Under the pieces are notes generated by a model, which worked only from the letters and a program-made list of their open reading frames with translations, was not told where the DNA came from and did no database searches. Below are positions 43,695-51,490 of a stretch of 64,000 bases of DNA, in pieces. The DNA comes from Gammaproteobacteria bacterium (GTDB lineage: Bacteria > Pseudomonadota > Gammaproteobacteria > GRL18), in the NCBI GenBank assembly GCA_016744395.1, contig JADGEK010000011.1:1-64000 (forward strand). Direction: 5' to 3'. Both the position numbers and the translations under genes were made by a program. Every line of letters begins with the position of its first letter. Position 1 is the stretch's first letter.

Positions 43695-44307
43695 TGATGC
43701 CATAGTTTTTATTGTGGACGATGATGAAGCAGTCAGACAATCAACAGCCTGGCTAATTGAATCAATTGGTTTAAAGGTAACCACATTTACTTGTGCTGAC
43801 GAGTTTCTAGAAAACTACAATAATGAGCCTGGCTGTATTGTCATGGATGTCAGAATGCCGGGTATGAGCGGACTGGAAGCACAGGAAGAAATGAAGAATC
43901 GAGGTATGACATTACCTCTCATCTTTATTACAGGTCATGGCGATGTTCCTATGGCTGTACGTGCTCTCAAACGGGGTGCATTTGATTTTATTGAAAAGCC
44001 ATTTAATGATCAGTTACTTCTTGATGCCGTGCAAAGAGGCCTTAAAAATAACAGTGAAGCAATGGAGTCTCTGATTCAAAATGAATCCATTGATAAGCGA
44101 ATCACTTCGCTGACACCAAGAGAGCACGAAGTCATGATGAGAGTCACTGAGGGTAAACCAAACAAAGTCATTGCCCATGAACTCAATGTCAGTATTAAAA
44201 CCGTTGAGGTTCATCGTGCTCGAATGATGGAAAAAATGGAAGCCACTTCTGTTGCTCAGCTTGTTAAAACCACTATTCAGGCACGACAAAATAATATTTT
44301 AGATTAA
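43687..44307 (+). CDS. FixJ/TtrR-type response regulator
   Basis: A 206-residue protein. The receiver domain is about 1-120, with FIVDDDEAV, phosphoacceptor Asp 54 in CIVMDVRMPGMSG, ITGHGDVPMAV and the KPF motif in FIEKPFND. The C-terminal LuxR/FixJ helix-turn-helix is about 138-200 (LTPREHEVMMRV, then KVIAHELNVSIKTVEVHRA). It partners the overlapping sensor kinase. In TtrSR systems such a regulator activates tetrathionate reductase genes, but no reductase genes are in this window, so its targets lie elsewhere. Confidence 0.9.
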   Translation: MSNDAIVFIVDDDEAVRQSTAWLIESIGLKVTTFTCADEFLENYNNEPGCIVMDVRMPGMSGLEAQEEMKNRGMTLPLIFITGHGDVPMAVRALKRGAFDFIEKPFNDQLLLDAVQRGLKNNSEAMESLIQNESIDKRITSLTPREHEVMMRVTEGKPNKVIAHELNVSIKTVEVHRARMMEKMEATSVAQLVKTTIQARQNNILD

Positions 44308-44337
44308 TGCCTGGAAATAATAAATGCGATACAGCTT

Positions 44338-44367
44338 GTTTGACAATGGTTTGTAGCATTGTCAAAC
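44338..44367 (+). terminator. Terminator-like hairpin after the response regulator
   Basis: GTTTGACAATG (44338-44348) pairs perfectly with CATTGTCAAAC (44357-44367) over an 8-nt loop, 30 nt after the stop codon. The U tract is weak, so termination may be partial. Confidence 0.5.
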
Positions 44368-44474
44368 ATAACCTTACTCAATTACCTTCATTCATTAACC
44401 CACCAATAACGTGGACGAGTTCACATAAACTCAAACAGACACCGTTACCACCCCTTTCTAATAAGTCTAAGTTA

Positions 44475-44499
44475 TTGTATTAATAGTATATTAATACAA
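44475..44499. promoter_or_regulatory. AT-rich inverted repeat, possible operator
   Basis: TTGTATTAA and TTAATACAA are perfect 9-bp inverted repeats separated by 7 bp (TAGTATA). It lies in the gene-free stretch 44308-45079, about 200 bp upstream of the sRNA candidate. No regulator can be named. Confidence 0.35.
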
Positions 44500-44699
44500 T
44501 TCAGGGTTTACCCCCAAATTTTTTACAACAGTCCCAATTATCTCCAGGTATATAATTCGGTAAAGTAACCATATTGAAGCAAAAGAATTGCATCAATAAT
44601 AACTATTTAAAAAAATAGAAAAACAGTGATGGAACACCCCTTTAGCCACTAAAAGACGCCATTAATCTATAGACGACAAAAATATAGATTACTAAGGTA

Positions 44700-44886
44700 A
44701 GGCAGCAGGGAAAGTAATAGCGATGCTATTGCAATAAAGGGATATCAATAAAAAAGACGAGGGATATACTTTTCTAAGGATGGAAACGAGTGATGGGGGA
44801 GGATGCTGTTTTTGTAAATAAAGCAGTTTCCAAGGCAATAGAGCGGACACAAAAATACATGTCAACTCTATTGCCTTTATTTTTTG
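44700..44886 (+). ncRNA. Candidate CsrB/RsmZ-type small RNA (GGA-rich, Rho-independent end)
   Basis: The stretch holds eight GGA triplets in about 140 nt. Five fit ANGGA: AGGGA at 44707, 44738 and 44760, AAGGA at 44776 and ATGGA at 44780. Three more are at 44798, 44801 and 44845. GGAAAC (44782-44787) pairs with GTTTCC (44826-44831), enclosing GGGGGAGGA, and a hairpin AATAGC-GAT-GCTATT stands near 44716. It ends in a strong terminator (44832-44886). CsrB/RsmY/RsmZ RNAs have this make-up and sequester the CsrA/RsmA protein. The 5' end and promoter are not fixed, and no GacA-type TGTAAG-N6-CTTACA box was found. It is not a recognised riboswitch. Confidence 0.5.
44832..44886 (+). terminator. Rho-independent terminator of the sRNA candidate
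   Basis: AAGGCAATAGAG (44832-44843) is perfectly complementary to CTCTATTGCCTT (44866-44877). TATTTTTTTG follows immediately. This is the strongest intrinsic terminator seen in the window. No protein gene ends near it on either strand, which supports an RNA gene upstream. Confidence 0.8.
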
Positions 44887-45079
44887 TTTATTTGGTCCAA
44901 CTTTAAGTTCACCTTTAAGTGTAACAATGCAGTTTAAAGGTACTCAATTTTGGGAGACAGTCTGTCGGTTAAAGTATCAACGTTCTAAAAAACACTGACA
45001 ACAAAATACCCTTTTCTTATTTCAATTTTTTTCTTATAAACTAGAAAAATACTCCATACGGAGATAGAGGGGAACATCA

Positions 45080-45409
45080 ATGAATAAGCGCTGGAATAAT
45101 AGAAAGCCTTCTTCAGTCAATCTGGTTATTAGCTATCCTGCTTTTGGCTTACTACGAGGAAAAGCGGTTAATATCAGTCATAATGGTATGTTTATCGAAA
45201 CTGCAGCAATATCACTATGTAATTATTCCGAAATAGAACTGACACTCATTTTGCCCGAATTGTCTGATTCACCTATCAATATTCAAGCAACCATTATTCA
45301 CAATACAGATAATGGTATTGGGGTTATGTTTCGAAATGAAGAAGATAATACGCTTGTAAATACTCTTCACCAATACGCCACAACCCCAGTTCACCAACAA
45401 GCAGTATGA
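45080..45409 (+). CDS. PilZ-domain protein
   Basis: A 109-residue single-domain protein with a strong ribosome-binding site (AGAGGGGA). The PilZ pattern is RWNNRKPSSVNLVISYP, then GKAVNISHNGMFIET and IGVMFRNEE. The N-terminal Arg residues and the N-x-S-x-x-G motif stand where c-di-GMP-binding PilZ domains have RxxxR and (D/N)xSxxG. Binding of c-di-GMP is plausible but the Arg spacing is not canonical. It follows the sRNA candidate and stands alone. Confidence 0.8.
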   Translation: MNKRWNNRKPSSVNLVISYPAFGLLRGKAVNISHNGMFIETAAISLCNYSEIELTLILPELSDSPINIQATIIHNTDNGIGVMFRNEEDNTLVNTLHQYATTPVHQQAV

Positions 45410-45413
45410 ATGA

Positions 45414-45773
45414 TTAAGATTTATTCTTCTTTCTTTTTACTCGTAAACGCGTACCATGTTCAAGAGAAAGGAGCAGTTCTGAAGCTGAAATTTCAACAGG
45501 AAAATAGGTGCCTGAAATTTTAGCACCATTGATACTGGCACCATCTAATAATGAGCCTCTAAAATCAATTCCCCTTAGGTCTGACATTCTAAAATAAGCA
45601 CTTCTAAAATCCAGTCCAACTGCATCAATCCCTTTTAAATCCAGAGACCTAAAATCACATGACTTTAAATTACAATATTCACCCGCCTGTTTCTTAGCAT
45701 TAAATTCATCAATTTTTCCTTCTCGGATAAGTTGATACATGGGATCAGTTGAAATTTCTGGTGAATTGTTCAT
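45414..45773 (-). CDS. Pentapeptide-repeat protein
   Basis: A 119-residue protein. Residues about 38-90 carry pentapeptide repeats of the A(D/N)LXX type (CDFRSLDLKGIDAVGLDFRS, SDLRGIDFRGSLLDGASING). These form a right-handed quadrilateral helix. The C-terminus is basic (RLRVKRKKNKS). There is no signal or membrane segment. Partners are unknown; some pentapeptide proteins mimic DNA or act on gyrase, but this one is too short to suggest that. It is convergent with the PilZ gene, only 4 bp apart. Confidence 0.75.
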   Translation of the reverse strand: MNNSPEISTDPMYQLIREGKIDEFNAKKQAGEYCNLKSCDFRSLDLKGIDAVGLDFRSAYFRMSDLRGIDFRGSLLDGASINGAKISGTYFPVEISASELLLSLEHGTRLRVKRKKNKS

Positions 45774-45834
45774 TTTTCATACCTAATTGAATCGTATACT
45801 GGGAAACGGTTAATCAAACTTATCTACACTTTTA

Positions 45835-45853
45835 TCTACACTTATAGTGTAGA
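45835..45853. other. Hairpin between the thioesterase and pentapeptide genes
   Basis: TCTACACT-TAT-AGTGTAGA is a perfect 8-bp stem. TATCTACACTT also occurs as a direct repeat at 45821-45831 and 45833-45843. It lies directly after the thioesterase-like gene stop on the minus strand and 62 nt upstream of the pentapeptide gene, so it could be a terminator or an operator. Confidence 0.4.
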
Positions 45854-46336
45854 CTATTTACCATTTATTTTCCTTGTCCTGGGCACATAACCCTCTGACC
45901 TAATAGCCACTCGGCAGGTGATTTGTGTACATAATTGTTCATCCTGATCATAAAAGGCATATTCAAAAACAGGGTTTGCTCGGCCTCTTTGCTGCATGTC
46001 TTGTTGAATTTTAAGTAATTGTTCATCCGAAAATTCAAATCGTAACTCCAAATCAGTACGCCCTTCACGGATGAAGTTTAATTGTAAGTTTCGAGTCCAG
46101 ACTTCACAGCCAGGAAAAGATTTCAAACAAGCCAGTGCCGCAATAGGATCAGCCAAAGAAGCCTGAAAACCACCAAACATCCCTCCTCCAGGATTTTTAG
46201 AAATTCTCGTCAGGGGCAACTTAATGCGAATATTTCGCCATAAGCGATCCATTTTTATTACTTTAATCCTCATTAACCAAAATGGTGGATACCAACTGAG
46301 ACGAGTTGCTGGTGAAAAAAATGAAATGAAAGACAT
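45854..46336 (-). CDS. Hotdog-fold thioesterase-like protein (DUF4442 type)
   Basis: A 160-residue protein with the DUF4442/PaaI-like pattern: LSWYPPFWLMRIKVIKMDRLWRNIRIKLPLT, GGGMFGGFQASLADPIAALACLKSFPG and VWTRNLQLNFIREGRTDLEL. The GGMFGG...ADP block is the usual active-site helix region of the hotdog fold. Substrate unknown; acyl-CoA-type thioesters are typical of the fold. The start overlaps the stop of the upstream DUF2835 gene by 1 bp (TAATG), so the two are translationally coupled. Confidence 0.8.
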   Translation of the reverse strand: MSFISFFSPATRLSWYPPFWLMRIKVIKMDRLWRNIRIKLPLTRISKNPGGGMFGGFQASLADPIAALACLKSFPGCEVWTRNLQLNFIREGRTDLELRFEFSDEQLLKIQQDMQQRGRANPVFEYAFYDQDEQLCTQITCRVAIRSEGYVPRTRKINGK

Positions 46337-46560
46337 TAATTTGATATCCTCTCCATACTGACCATTTTATTATTATTATCAAAAATAATTCTAAAGCTGC
46401 CATTGACTCCTGACTGATCAACATGTTTTTGTAGAGCACTTGCTGGAAACTGAATGGTCTTTCCTCCAATGATGGTTACTAGTACAGAGTCTACTTCACC
46501 CTGATAATAACGCAGGTATTCCTGAGCACTAATTTCAAGTCGAAAACGAATTTCATTCAT
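46336..46560 (-). CDS. DUF2835 family protein
   Basis: A 74-residue small protein matching DUF2835: RFRLEISAQEYLRYYQGEV, VTIIGGKTIQFPASALQKHV, then GVNGSFRIIFDNNNKMVSMERI. This family is found widely and almost only in gammaproteobacteria, and its function is unknown. It is coupled to the downstream thioesterase-like gene. Confidence 0.88.
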   Translation of the reverse strand: MNEIRFRLEISAQEYLRYYQGEVDSVLVTIIGGKTIQFPASALQKHVDQSGVNGSFRIIFDNNNKMVSMERISN

Positions 46561-46737
46561 CTAATACACACCATAGGAATACTATTGAGTTTTATCCATT
46601 GCATTATTTTAAAATATTTATCATTTTGTATTGTAATTTAGTTATTTTAGACTAGAATTCCATTATAAAAAATATGTCTATAAAAAAATAAATATTGTTC
46701 ATCATCCACTCAATTTACTCTGAAAGGAATACCGTAA

Positions 46738-46947
46738 ATGAAAATGCAAGACATCAGAAAAATCGCTAAAGACAATGGTTTAAAGACTGGGAAACTGAAT
46801 AAAACTCGATTAGTTAAAAAAATCCAAATTACAGAAGGTAATTTTGACTGTTTCGCTACCGCTTCAAACGATTATTGTGATCAGTCCGCCTGTATTTGGC
46901 AAGTTGACTGCATGACTTTGTCTAAGAAAGCCGTTTCTGTATCATAG
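46738..46947 (+). CDS. SAP-domain small protein
   Basis: A 69-residue protein with a good ribosome-binding site (AAAGGAA). Residues 1-32 (MKMQDIRKIAKDNGLKTGKL, then TRLVKKIQ) form a SAP-type helix-extended-helix, a DNA/RNA-binding motif. The C-terminal half has four Cys (DCFATASNDYCDQSACIWQVDC), which could bind metal. Such short SAP proteins are common in gammaproteobacteria, often annotated without function. It stands alone between convergent or divergent neighbours. Confidence 0.75.
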   Translation: MKMQDIRKIAKDNGLKTGKLNKTRLVKKIQITEGNFDCFATASNDYCDQSACIWQVDCMTLSKKAVSVS

Positions 46948-47095
46948 TTTTTTGTATCATAGCGCTCTGTTCTTTATAATAAGAACAATTATAAGTCTGT
47001 AAACCATAATTTCCTAACTTGATATAACCTTGGCTAAGTAATGGTTCACAGGCTGGTATATCGCTCTTAAATGCCAAACAAACATTGCTTACATT

Positions 47096-50000
47096 TTAAG
47101 TTTCAATGCATTCCTGCCACTTTTTTTCCAGGCGTTTCACTGAGATGGGCTGAGCAGTTTTCAATTCTTGAGCAAACAATGAAATTCTAAGCTCCTCTAT
47201 TAACCAACGATACTCTTCTAATTGTGCTTCTGCAAAAAATAAGATTTCAGGCGTATTTTTTTCTTCTTTTAAACGTTTGTATTGCGTATTATATTGCTCC
47301 CAAAGAGGCGTAATTTGTACTTGATTAAGGCCATCTCTTCTGTGGTCACTTCTTGCTTTTTCAAGACGAGCCATCATGCCTTTAAAATATCGAGGCATAC
47401 GTTTCAACCAAATCAGGGGCGTTTGTTCAATAAATTGTTTATAAATCAATGAACTTTGCTGGCTTTTAATGTCAGCCAGAGTGGTCACCAGATTAAATGG
47501 AATATTTCCCTTAAGCTGTTTAGACAAAGTTTGATTCGCCTGTAATGCATTTAAAACAGCCTGACTGACATCCACTCGACTTTGATCTAATGAATTTTTA
47601 ATCGATACAACTAAGCTTTCAAAGGCCTCCTGATTTCTAATCGCATTTATCCTGAGCAAGCCATGAATGTCTTTAGCAATAGCTTCACGAACACTATTAA
47701 GCAAAATGCCATTCACCATATCCTGCTTCAAATCAGAGCACGAACCATAAGGAGTAAACAATAGGCAAATTTTATCAATGTCAGGCAGTTGTTTTTGTAT
47801 CTTTTTTAGTTCCTTGCTCAATCTTAATTTAATGAGTCGATAGACTCCCTGACCGTGATTATCATCGGCAGTTTTCTTCTGATCATAGAGTTTTATAGCA
47901 ACACTATTAGCATCATCCCGCAATGCTGGATAGAGTGTCATCGTCATACCATGGCGTTCAAATGTTACTTCTTCTACCAAAGGCTCAAAATCCCAGTTTA
48001 AAATATCCTGATGCTCAATGGTATTGTCAATACCACCCAAGCCATCGGTTGTTTTTTCTAATTGCTCAAGTGCCTGGTCGCCCCAATGTTGTTTTAGAGT
48101 TGTTAAATTTCGACTGCTATCCAACTCATGCCCATCTTTATCAATGATTTTAAAATTCATTTTTAGATGTTCAGGAATTTTTTTCTCAAAATCAGCATGA
48201 ACATCCTTCCCCATTTCATGCTCAAGTTGGTTGGATAAAGTGTAAGAAAGTCTGGATTTTAAAAAGTCTAATAATTGTCCAACTAACTGACCTTGACGAT
48301 ATTGCTTTTGTTCCAAAAAAGACGTCACAGTATCAGGGACAGGGACAAACTGTTTACGAATCACTTTAGGCAATGCTCGTAACAATAAGGTTATTTTTTC
48401 TCTGATTAAACCTGGCACTAACCAATCAAAAAGTTCTTCATCCAGTTGATTAATAATCGTTAATGGGAAAGCAACGGTAACACCATCTAACTCATGTCCA
48501 GGCAAGAAATGATATTCAAGAGGCAGTTGTAAATCTCGATTTATAATTGTTGGCGGATAAAGATCGTCAGAAATATGGGCTGCATCTTTTTTGAGCAAGT
48601 CAGATTGTTCTAAATGCAGGTAATCAGCTTCATTTTTTTCTATTTTCTTTCGCCATTGTTCAAAAGCAGCTCGAGTATAAATAAAACTGCTTTGATCATG
48701 TTGTATGCGTTGTTGGTAAAATTCAAAAATAGCCAGGTCATCAACCAGCAAATCTTTACGCCGAGATTTATGCTCCAGATGTTCCAGCTCATTAATCAAA
48801 GCAAGGTTGAATTTTATAAAATGAGGTGTTTTTCGGTTTTGATCTTTGTATTCTCCTGTTACCAATGCATCTCTGATAAAAATTTCCTGAGAAATCTCAG
48901 GATCAATAGGGCCATAATTGACTTTCTTTCTGGCATTAATGACTAGACCATAAAGACTGACTTTACTCCAGGCAGAAACCTGACCAGTTTTCTCTTCCCA
49001 AAAGGGTTCATAGTAATGATGCTTTAACAGATGTTGTGCTTGTTGTTCTAACCATAGCGGTTCAATTCCAGCCACATTTCGGGCATAAACAGCCGAAGTA
49101 TCAACAATTTCAGCCGCCATTAGCCATTTAGGCTTACGTTTATAAAGACGAGAACCAGGAAAAATGCCAAAACGCATGTTTCGTGCCCCCAGATACACAT
49201 TTTTATCTTCTTTAGAGCCAATATTGCCAAGAAACCCTGTCAGAAGCGCTTGATGAATGGACACATAATCCAATTTATCTTCATCATCACTGATTTTTTC
49301 AGTATTTAGTGAGGGCAATTCATTCAAATGAAATCCCAAGTCTTTAGCCTGAGTCAATAATTGCTGATAAAGCTCTCGCCATTCACGCATGCGCATAAAT
49401 GAAAGAAAATGTGCTTTACAGTATTTTCGAAGTTTATTTTGCGTCAAATGCTTACGTTGTTTTTCATAAGTCACCCATAAATTCAAAAATGTAAAAAAGT
49501 CAGAGCGTTTACTGGCATATTGGGCATGCTTCTCATCGGCAGCCTGTTGTTTATCAGAGGGTCTTTCTCTTGGATCCTGACAACTCAATGCTGCAGCAAT
49601 AATCAAAACTTCTGATAAAACACCTTGTTGCTGACCTGCAATAATAATTCGACCAATTTTAGGATCGACTGAAAATTTTGCTAAAGAACGACCAATACCC
49701 GTTAATTGCCGAGATGAATTAATCGCCCCCAACTGTTCTAATAAAAGATAGCCGTCATTGATCTGTTTTGCCGACGGCTTTTCAAGAAAAGGAAATGCTT
49801 TTATGTCTCCAAGTTTCAGAGACAACATCAGTAAGATGACTTGGGCCAGATTGGTTCTGAGCAACTCTGGCTCAGTAAAAGAAGGACGTTGATCATGGTC
49901 TTGCAGACTATAAAGACGTATGGCAATACCATCACTGACACGTCCACAGCGACCACTGCGCTGACGTGCAGATGCTTGAGACACTTTTTCAATGGGTAAA

Positions 50001-51241
50001 CGTTGAATTTTATGACGCACACTGTAACGGCTAATACGGGCAAACCCCGTATCAATAACATAACGAATGCCTGGCACTGTCAGTGATGTTTCTGCCACAT
50101 TTGTGGCCAATACAATCCGTCGGCCACTATGGCCTGAAAATATCCGACTTTGCTCTCCAGGAGATAAGCGTGCATAGAGAGGTAGTATCTCAGTAGGAGC
50201 CTTTAGCTTTGTAGAAAGTGGGTGGTGTTTGCGTAATGCTTCTGCAGATTCCCGAATTTCTCTTTCACCCGATAAAAAAACCAAAATATCACCCTCAGTT
50301 TCTAAAGCCAGTTCGTCCACAGCTGAGACAATGCCTTCCACCATATCACCGTCTTCTTCCAATGCATTGTAACGAACTTCAACGGGATAAGTTCTTCCTG
50401 ACACTTCAATGACTGGGGCATTATTAAAAAACTGAGAAAAACGATCCGTATCAATTGTTGCAGAAGTAATAATCACTTTGAGATCAGGGCGTCGAGGTAA
50501 TAACTGCTTAATATAACCCAGTAAAAAATCAATATTTAAGCTGCGTTCATGTGCTTCATCAATGATGATGGTATCATAGCGATTCAGAAAACGATCAGTC
50601 TGAGTTTCAGCCAGCAAAATACCATCCGTCATCAGTTTGATGCTGGTTTCTTCACTGGAATTATCACTAAAACGTACTTTAAAACCCACCTTATCACCCA
50701 GAGGGGTGTTTAATTCCTGAGCAATACGACTGGCCACACTCCTTGCGGCAAGACGACGCGGTTGAGTATGCGCAATTTGTCCCATAACACCTCGACCAAC
50801 GGTTAAAGCAATTTTGGGTAATTGAGTCGTTTTTCCTGAGCCCGTCTCACCAGCCACAACAATAACCTGATGTTTTGCTATTAACGTTTGAATTTCTTTT
50901 AATTTTCTTGAAACAGGCAGCTCATTTGGGAACTTTGGATTGGGCAGTGCTTGTTTGCGGTGCGCCACTTTATCAATGGATTTTTTAATTCTTTTCTCAC
51001 AAGCATTCAACAGTTCATTCAGTTGCCCAGACACCTTATCATTCGTATGACCATGGCGATCATCTGCGGGTTTTATCAGTGCCTCATTTTGAGGTGTCCG
51101 GGGTAATTTTTTTAATAGTCGAAAGGCCTTATCCAGTTGTTTTTTAAGAGGGTAACGCTCAAACAAATAACATTGTTTCATTTGGCCAAGCAAATACGAG
51201 TGGCGCTGCTTAAAGTGACTGTAGGATGTGTTCTGGTTCAT
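47096..51241 (-). CDS. hrpA: ATP-dependent RNA helicase HrpA
   Basis: A 1381-residue DEAH-box helicase, close to the usual HrpA length of about 1300. Walker A is GETGSGKTTQLPK, motif II is IIIDEAHERSLNIDFLLGY and motif III is ITSATID. Motif V (VLATNVAETSLTVPGIRYV) and motif VI (ASARQRSGRCGRVSDG) follow. The C-terminal HA2, OB-fold and DUF3418-type regions are intact. HrpA rescues stalled ribosomes and processes some mRNAs. The gene is alone and intact. Confidence 0.96.
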   Translation of the reverse strand: MNQNTSYSHFKQRHSYLLGQMKQCYLFERYPLKKQLDKAFRLLKKLPRTPQNEALIKPADDRHGHTNDKVSGQLNELLNACEKRIKKSIDKVAHRKQALPNPKFPNELPVSRKLKEIQTLIAKHQVIVVAGETGSGKTTQLPKIALTVGRGVMGQIAHTQPRRLAARSVASRIAQELNTPLGDKVGFKVRFSDNSSEETSIKLMTDGILLAETQTDRFLNRYDTIIIDEAHERSLNIDFLLGYIKQLLPRRPDLKVIITSATIDTDRFSQFFNNAPVIEVSGRTYPVEVRYNALEEDGDMVEGIVSAVDELALETEGDILVFLSGEREIRESAEALRKHHPLSTKLKAPTEILPLYARLSPGEQSRIFSGHSGRRIVLATNVAETSLTVPGIRYVIDTGFARISRYSVRHKIQRLPIEKVSQASARQRSGRCGRVSDGIAIRLYSLQDHDQRPSFTEPELLRTNLAQVILLMLSLKLGDIKAFPFLEKPSAKQINDGYLLLEQLGAINSSRQLTGIGRSLAKFSVDPKIGRIIIAGQQQGVLSEVLIIAAALSCQDPRERPSDKQQAADEKHAQYASKRSDFFTFLNLWVTYEKQRKHLTQNKLRKYCKAHFLSFMRMREWRELYQQLLTQAKDLGFHLNELPSLNTEKISDDEDKLDYVSIHQALLTGFLGNIGSKEDKNVYLGARNMRFGIFPGSRLYKRKPKWLMAAEIVDTSAVYARNVAGIEPLWLEQQAQHLLKHHYYEPFWEEKTGQVSAWSKVSLYGLVINARKKVNYGPIDPEISQEIFIRDALVTGEYKDQNRKTPHFIKFNLALINELEHLEHKSRRKDLLVDDLAIFEFYQQRIQHDQSSFIYTRAAFEQWRKKIEKNEADYLHLEQSDLLKKDAAHISDDLYPPTIINRDLQLPLEYHFLPGHELDGVTVAFPLTIINQLDEELFDWLVPGLIREKITLLLRALPKVIRKQFVPVPDTVTSFLEQKQYRQGQLVGQLLDFLKSRLSYTLSNQLEHEMGKDVHADFEKKIPEHLKMNFKIIDKDGHELDSSRNLTTLKQHWGDQALEQLEKTTDGLGGIDNTIEHQDILNWDFEPLVEEVTFERHGMTMTLYPALRDDANSVAIKLYDQKKTADDNHGQGVYRLIKLRLSKELKKIQKQLPDIDKICLLFTPYGSCSDLKQDMVNGILLNSVREAIAKDIHGLLRINAIRNQEAFESLVVSIKNSLDQSRVDVSQAVLNALQANQTLSKQLKGNIPFNLVTTLADIKSQQSSLIYKQFIEQTPLIWLKRMPRYFKGMMARLEKARSDHRRDGLNQVQITPLWEQYNTQYKRLKEEKNTPEILFFAEAQLEEYRWLIEELRISLFAQELKTAQPISVKRLEKKWQECIET

Positions 51242-51490
51242 GTTTATTGAATGTTTTAATCATAAATGAGTCTAAAAGATAATTATAACCGAACTGGTTC
51301 AAAATTTTTTGACTTCAGTGTTTGCTTTTGAATTGTTTCTGCTAGAATTAATAGATAGATCCCTAACAAAATAAATTCTGTATGCTATCAATCAGCGATA
51401 ACTGAAACAACAGTTAATCAGCATTCAGGAGCAATCAAGGATTGTAAAAAAACCTCATTCCTTGGCTCGACTGGTAATCGGAGTAGTTAA

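Noticed and set aside
44700-44886. A c-di-GMP (GEMM) or molybdenum-cofactor riboswitch
   Set aside because: The conserved cores of these classes are absent, and the following protein gene starts about 190 nt after a strong terminator.
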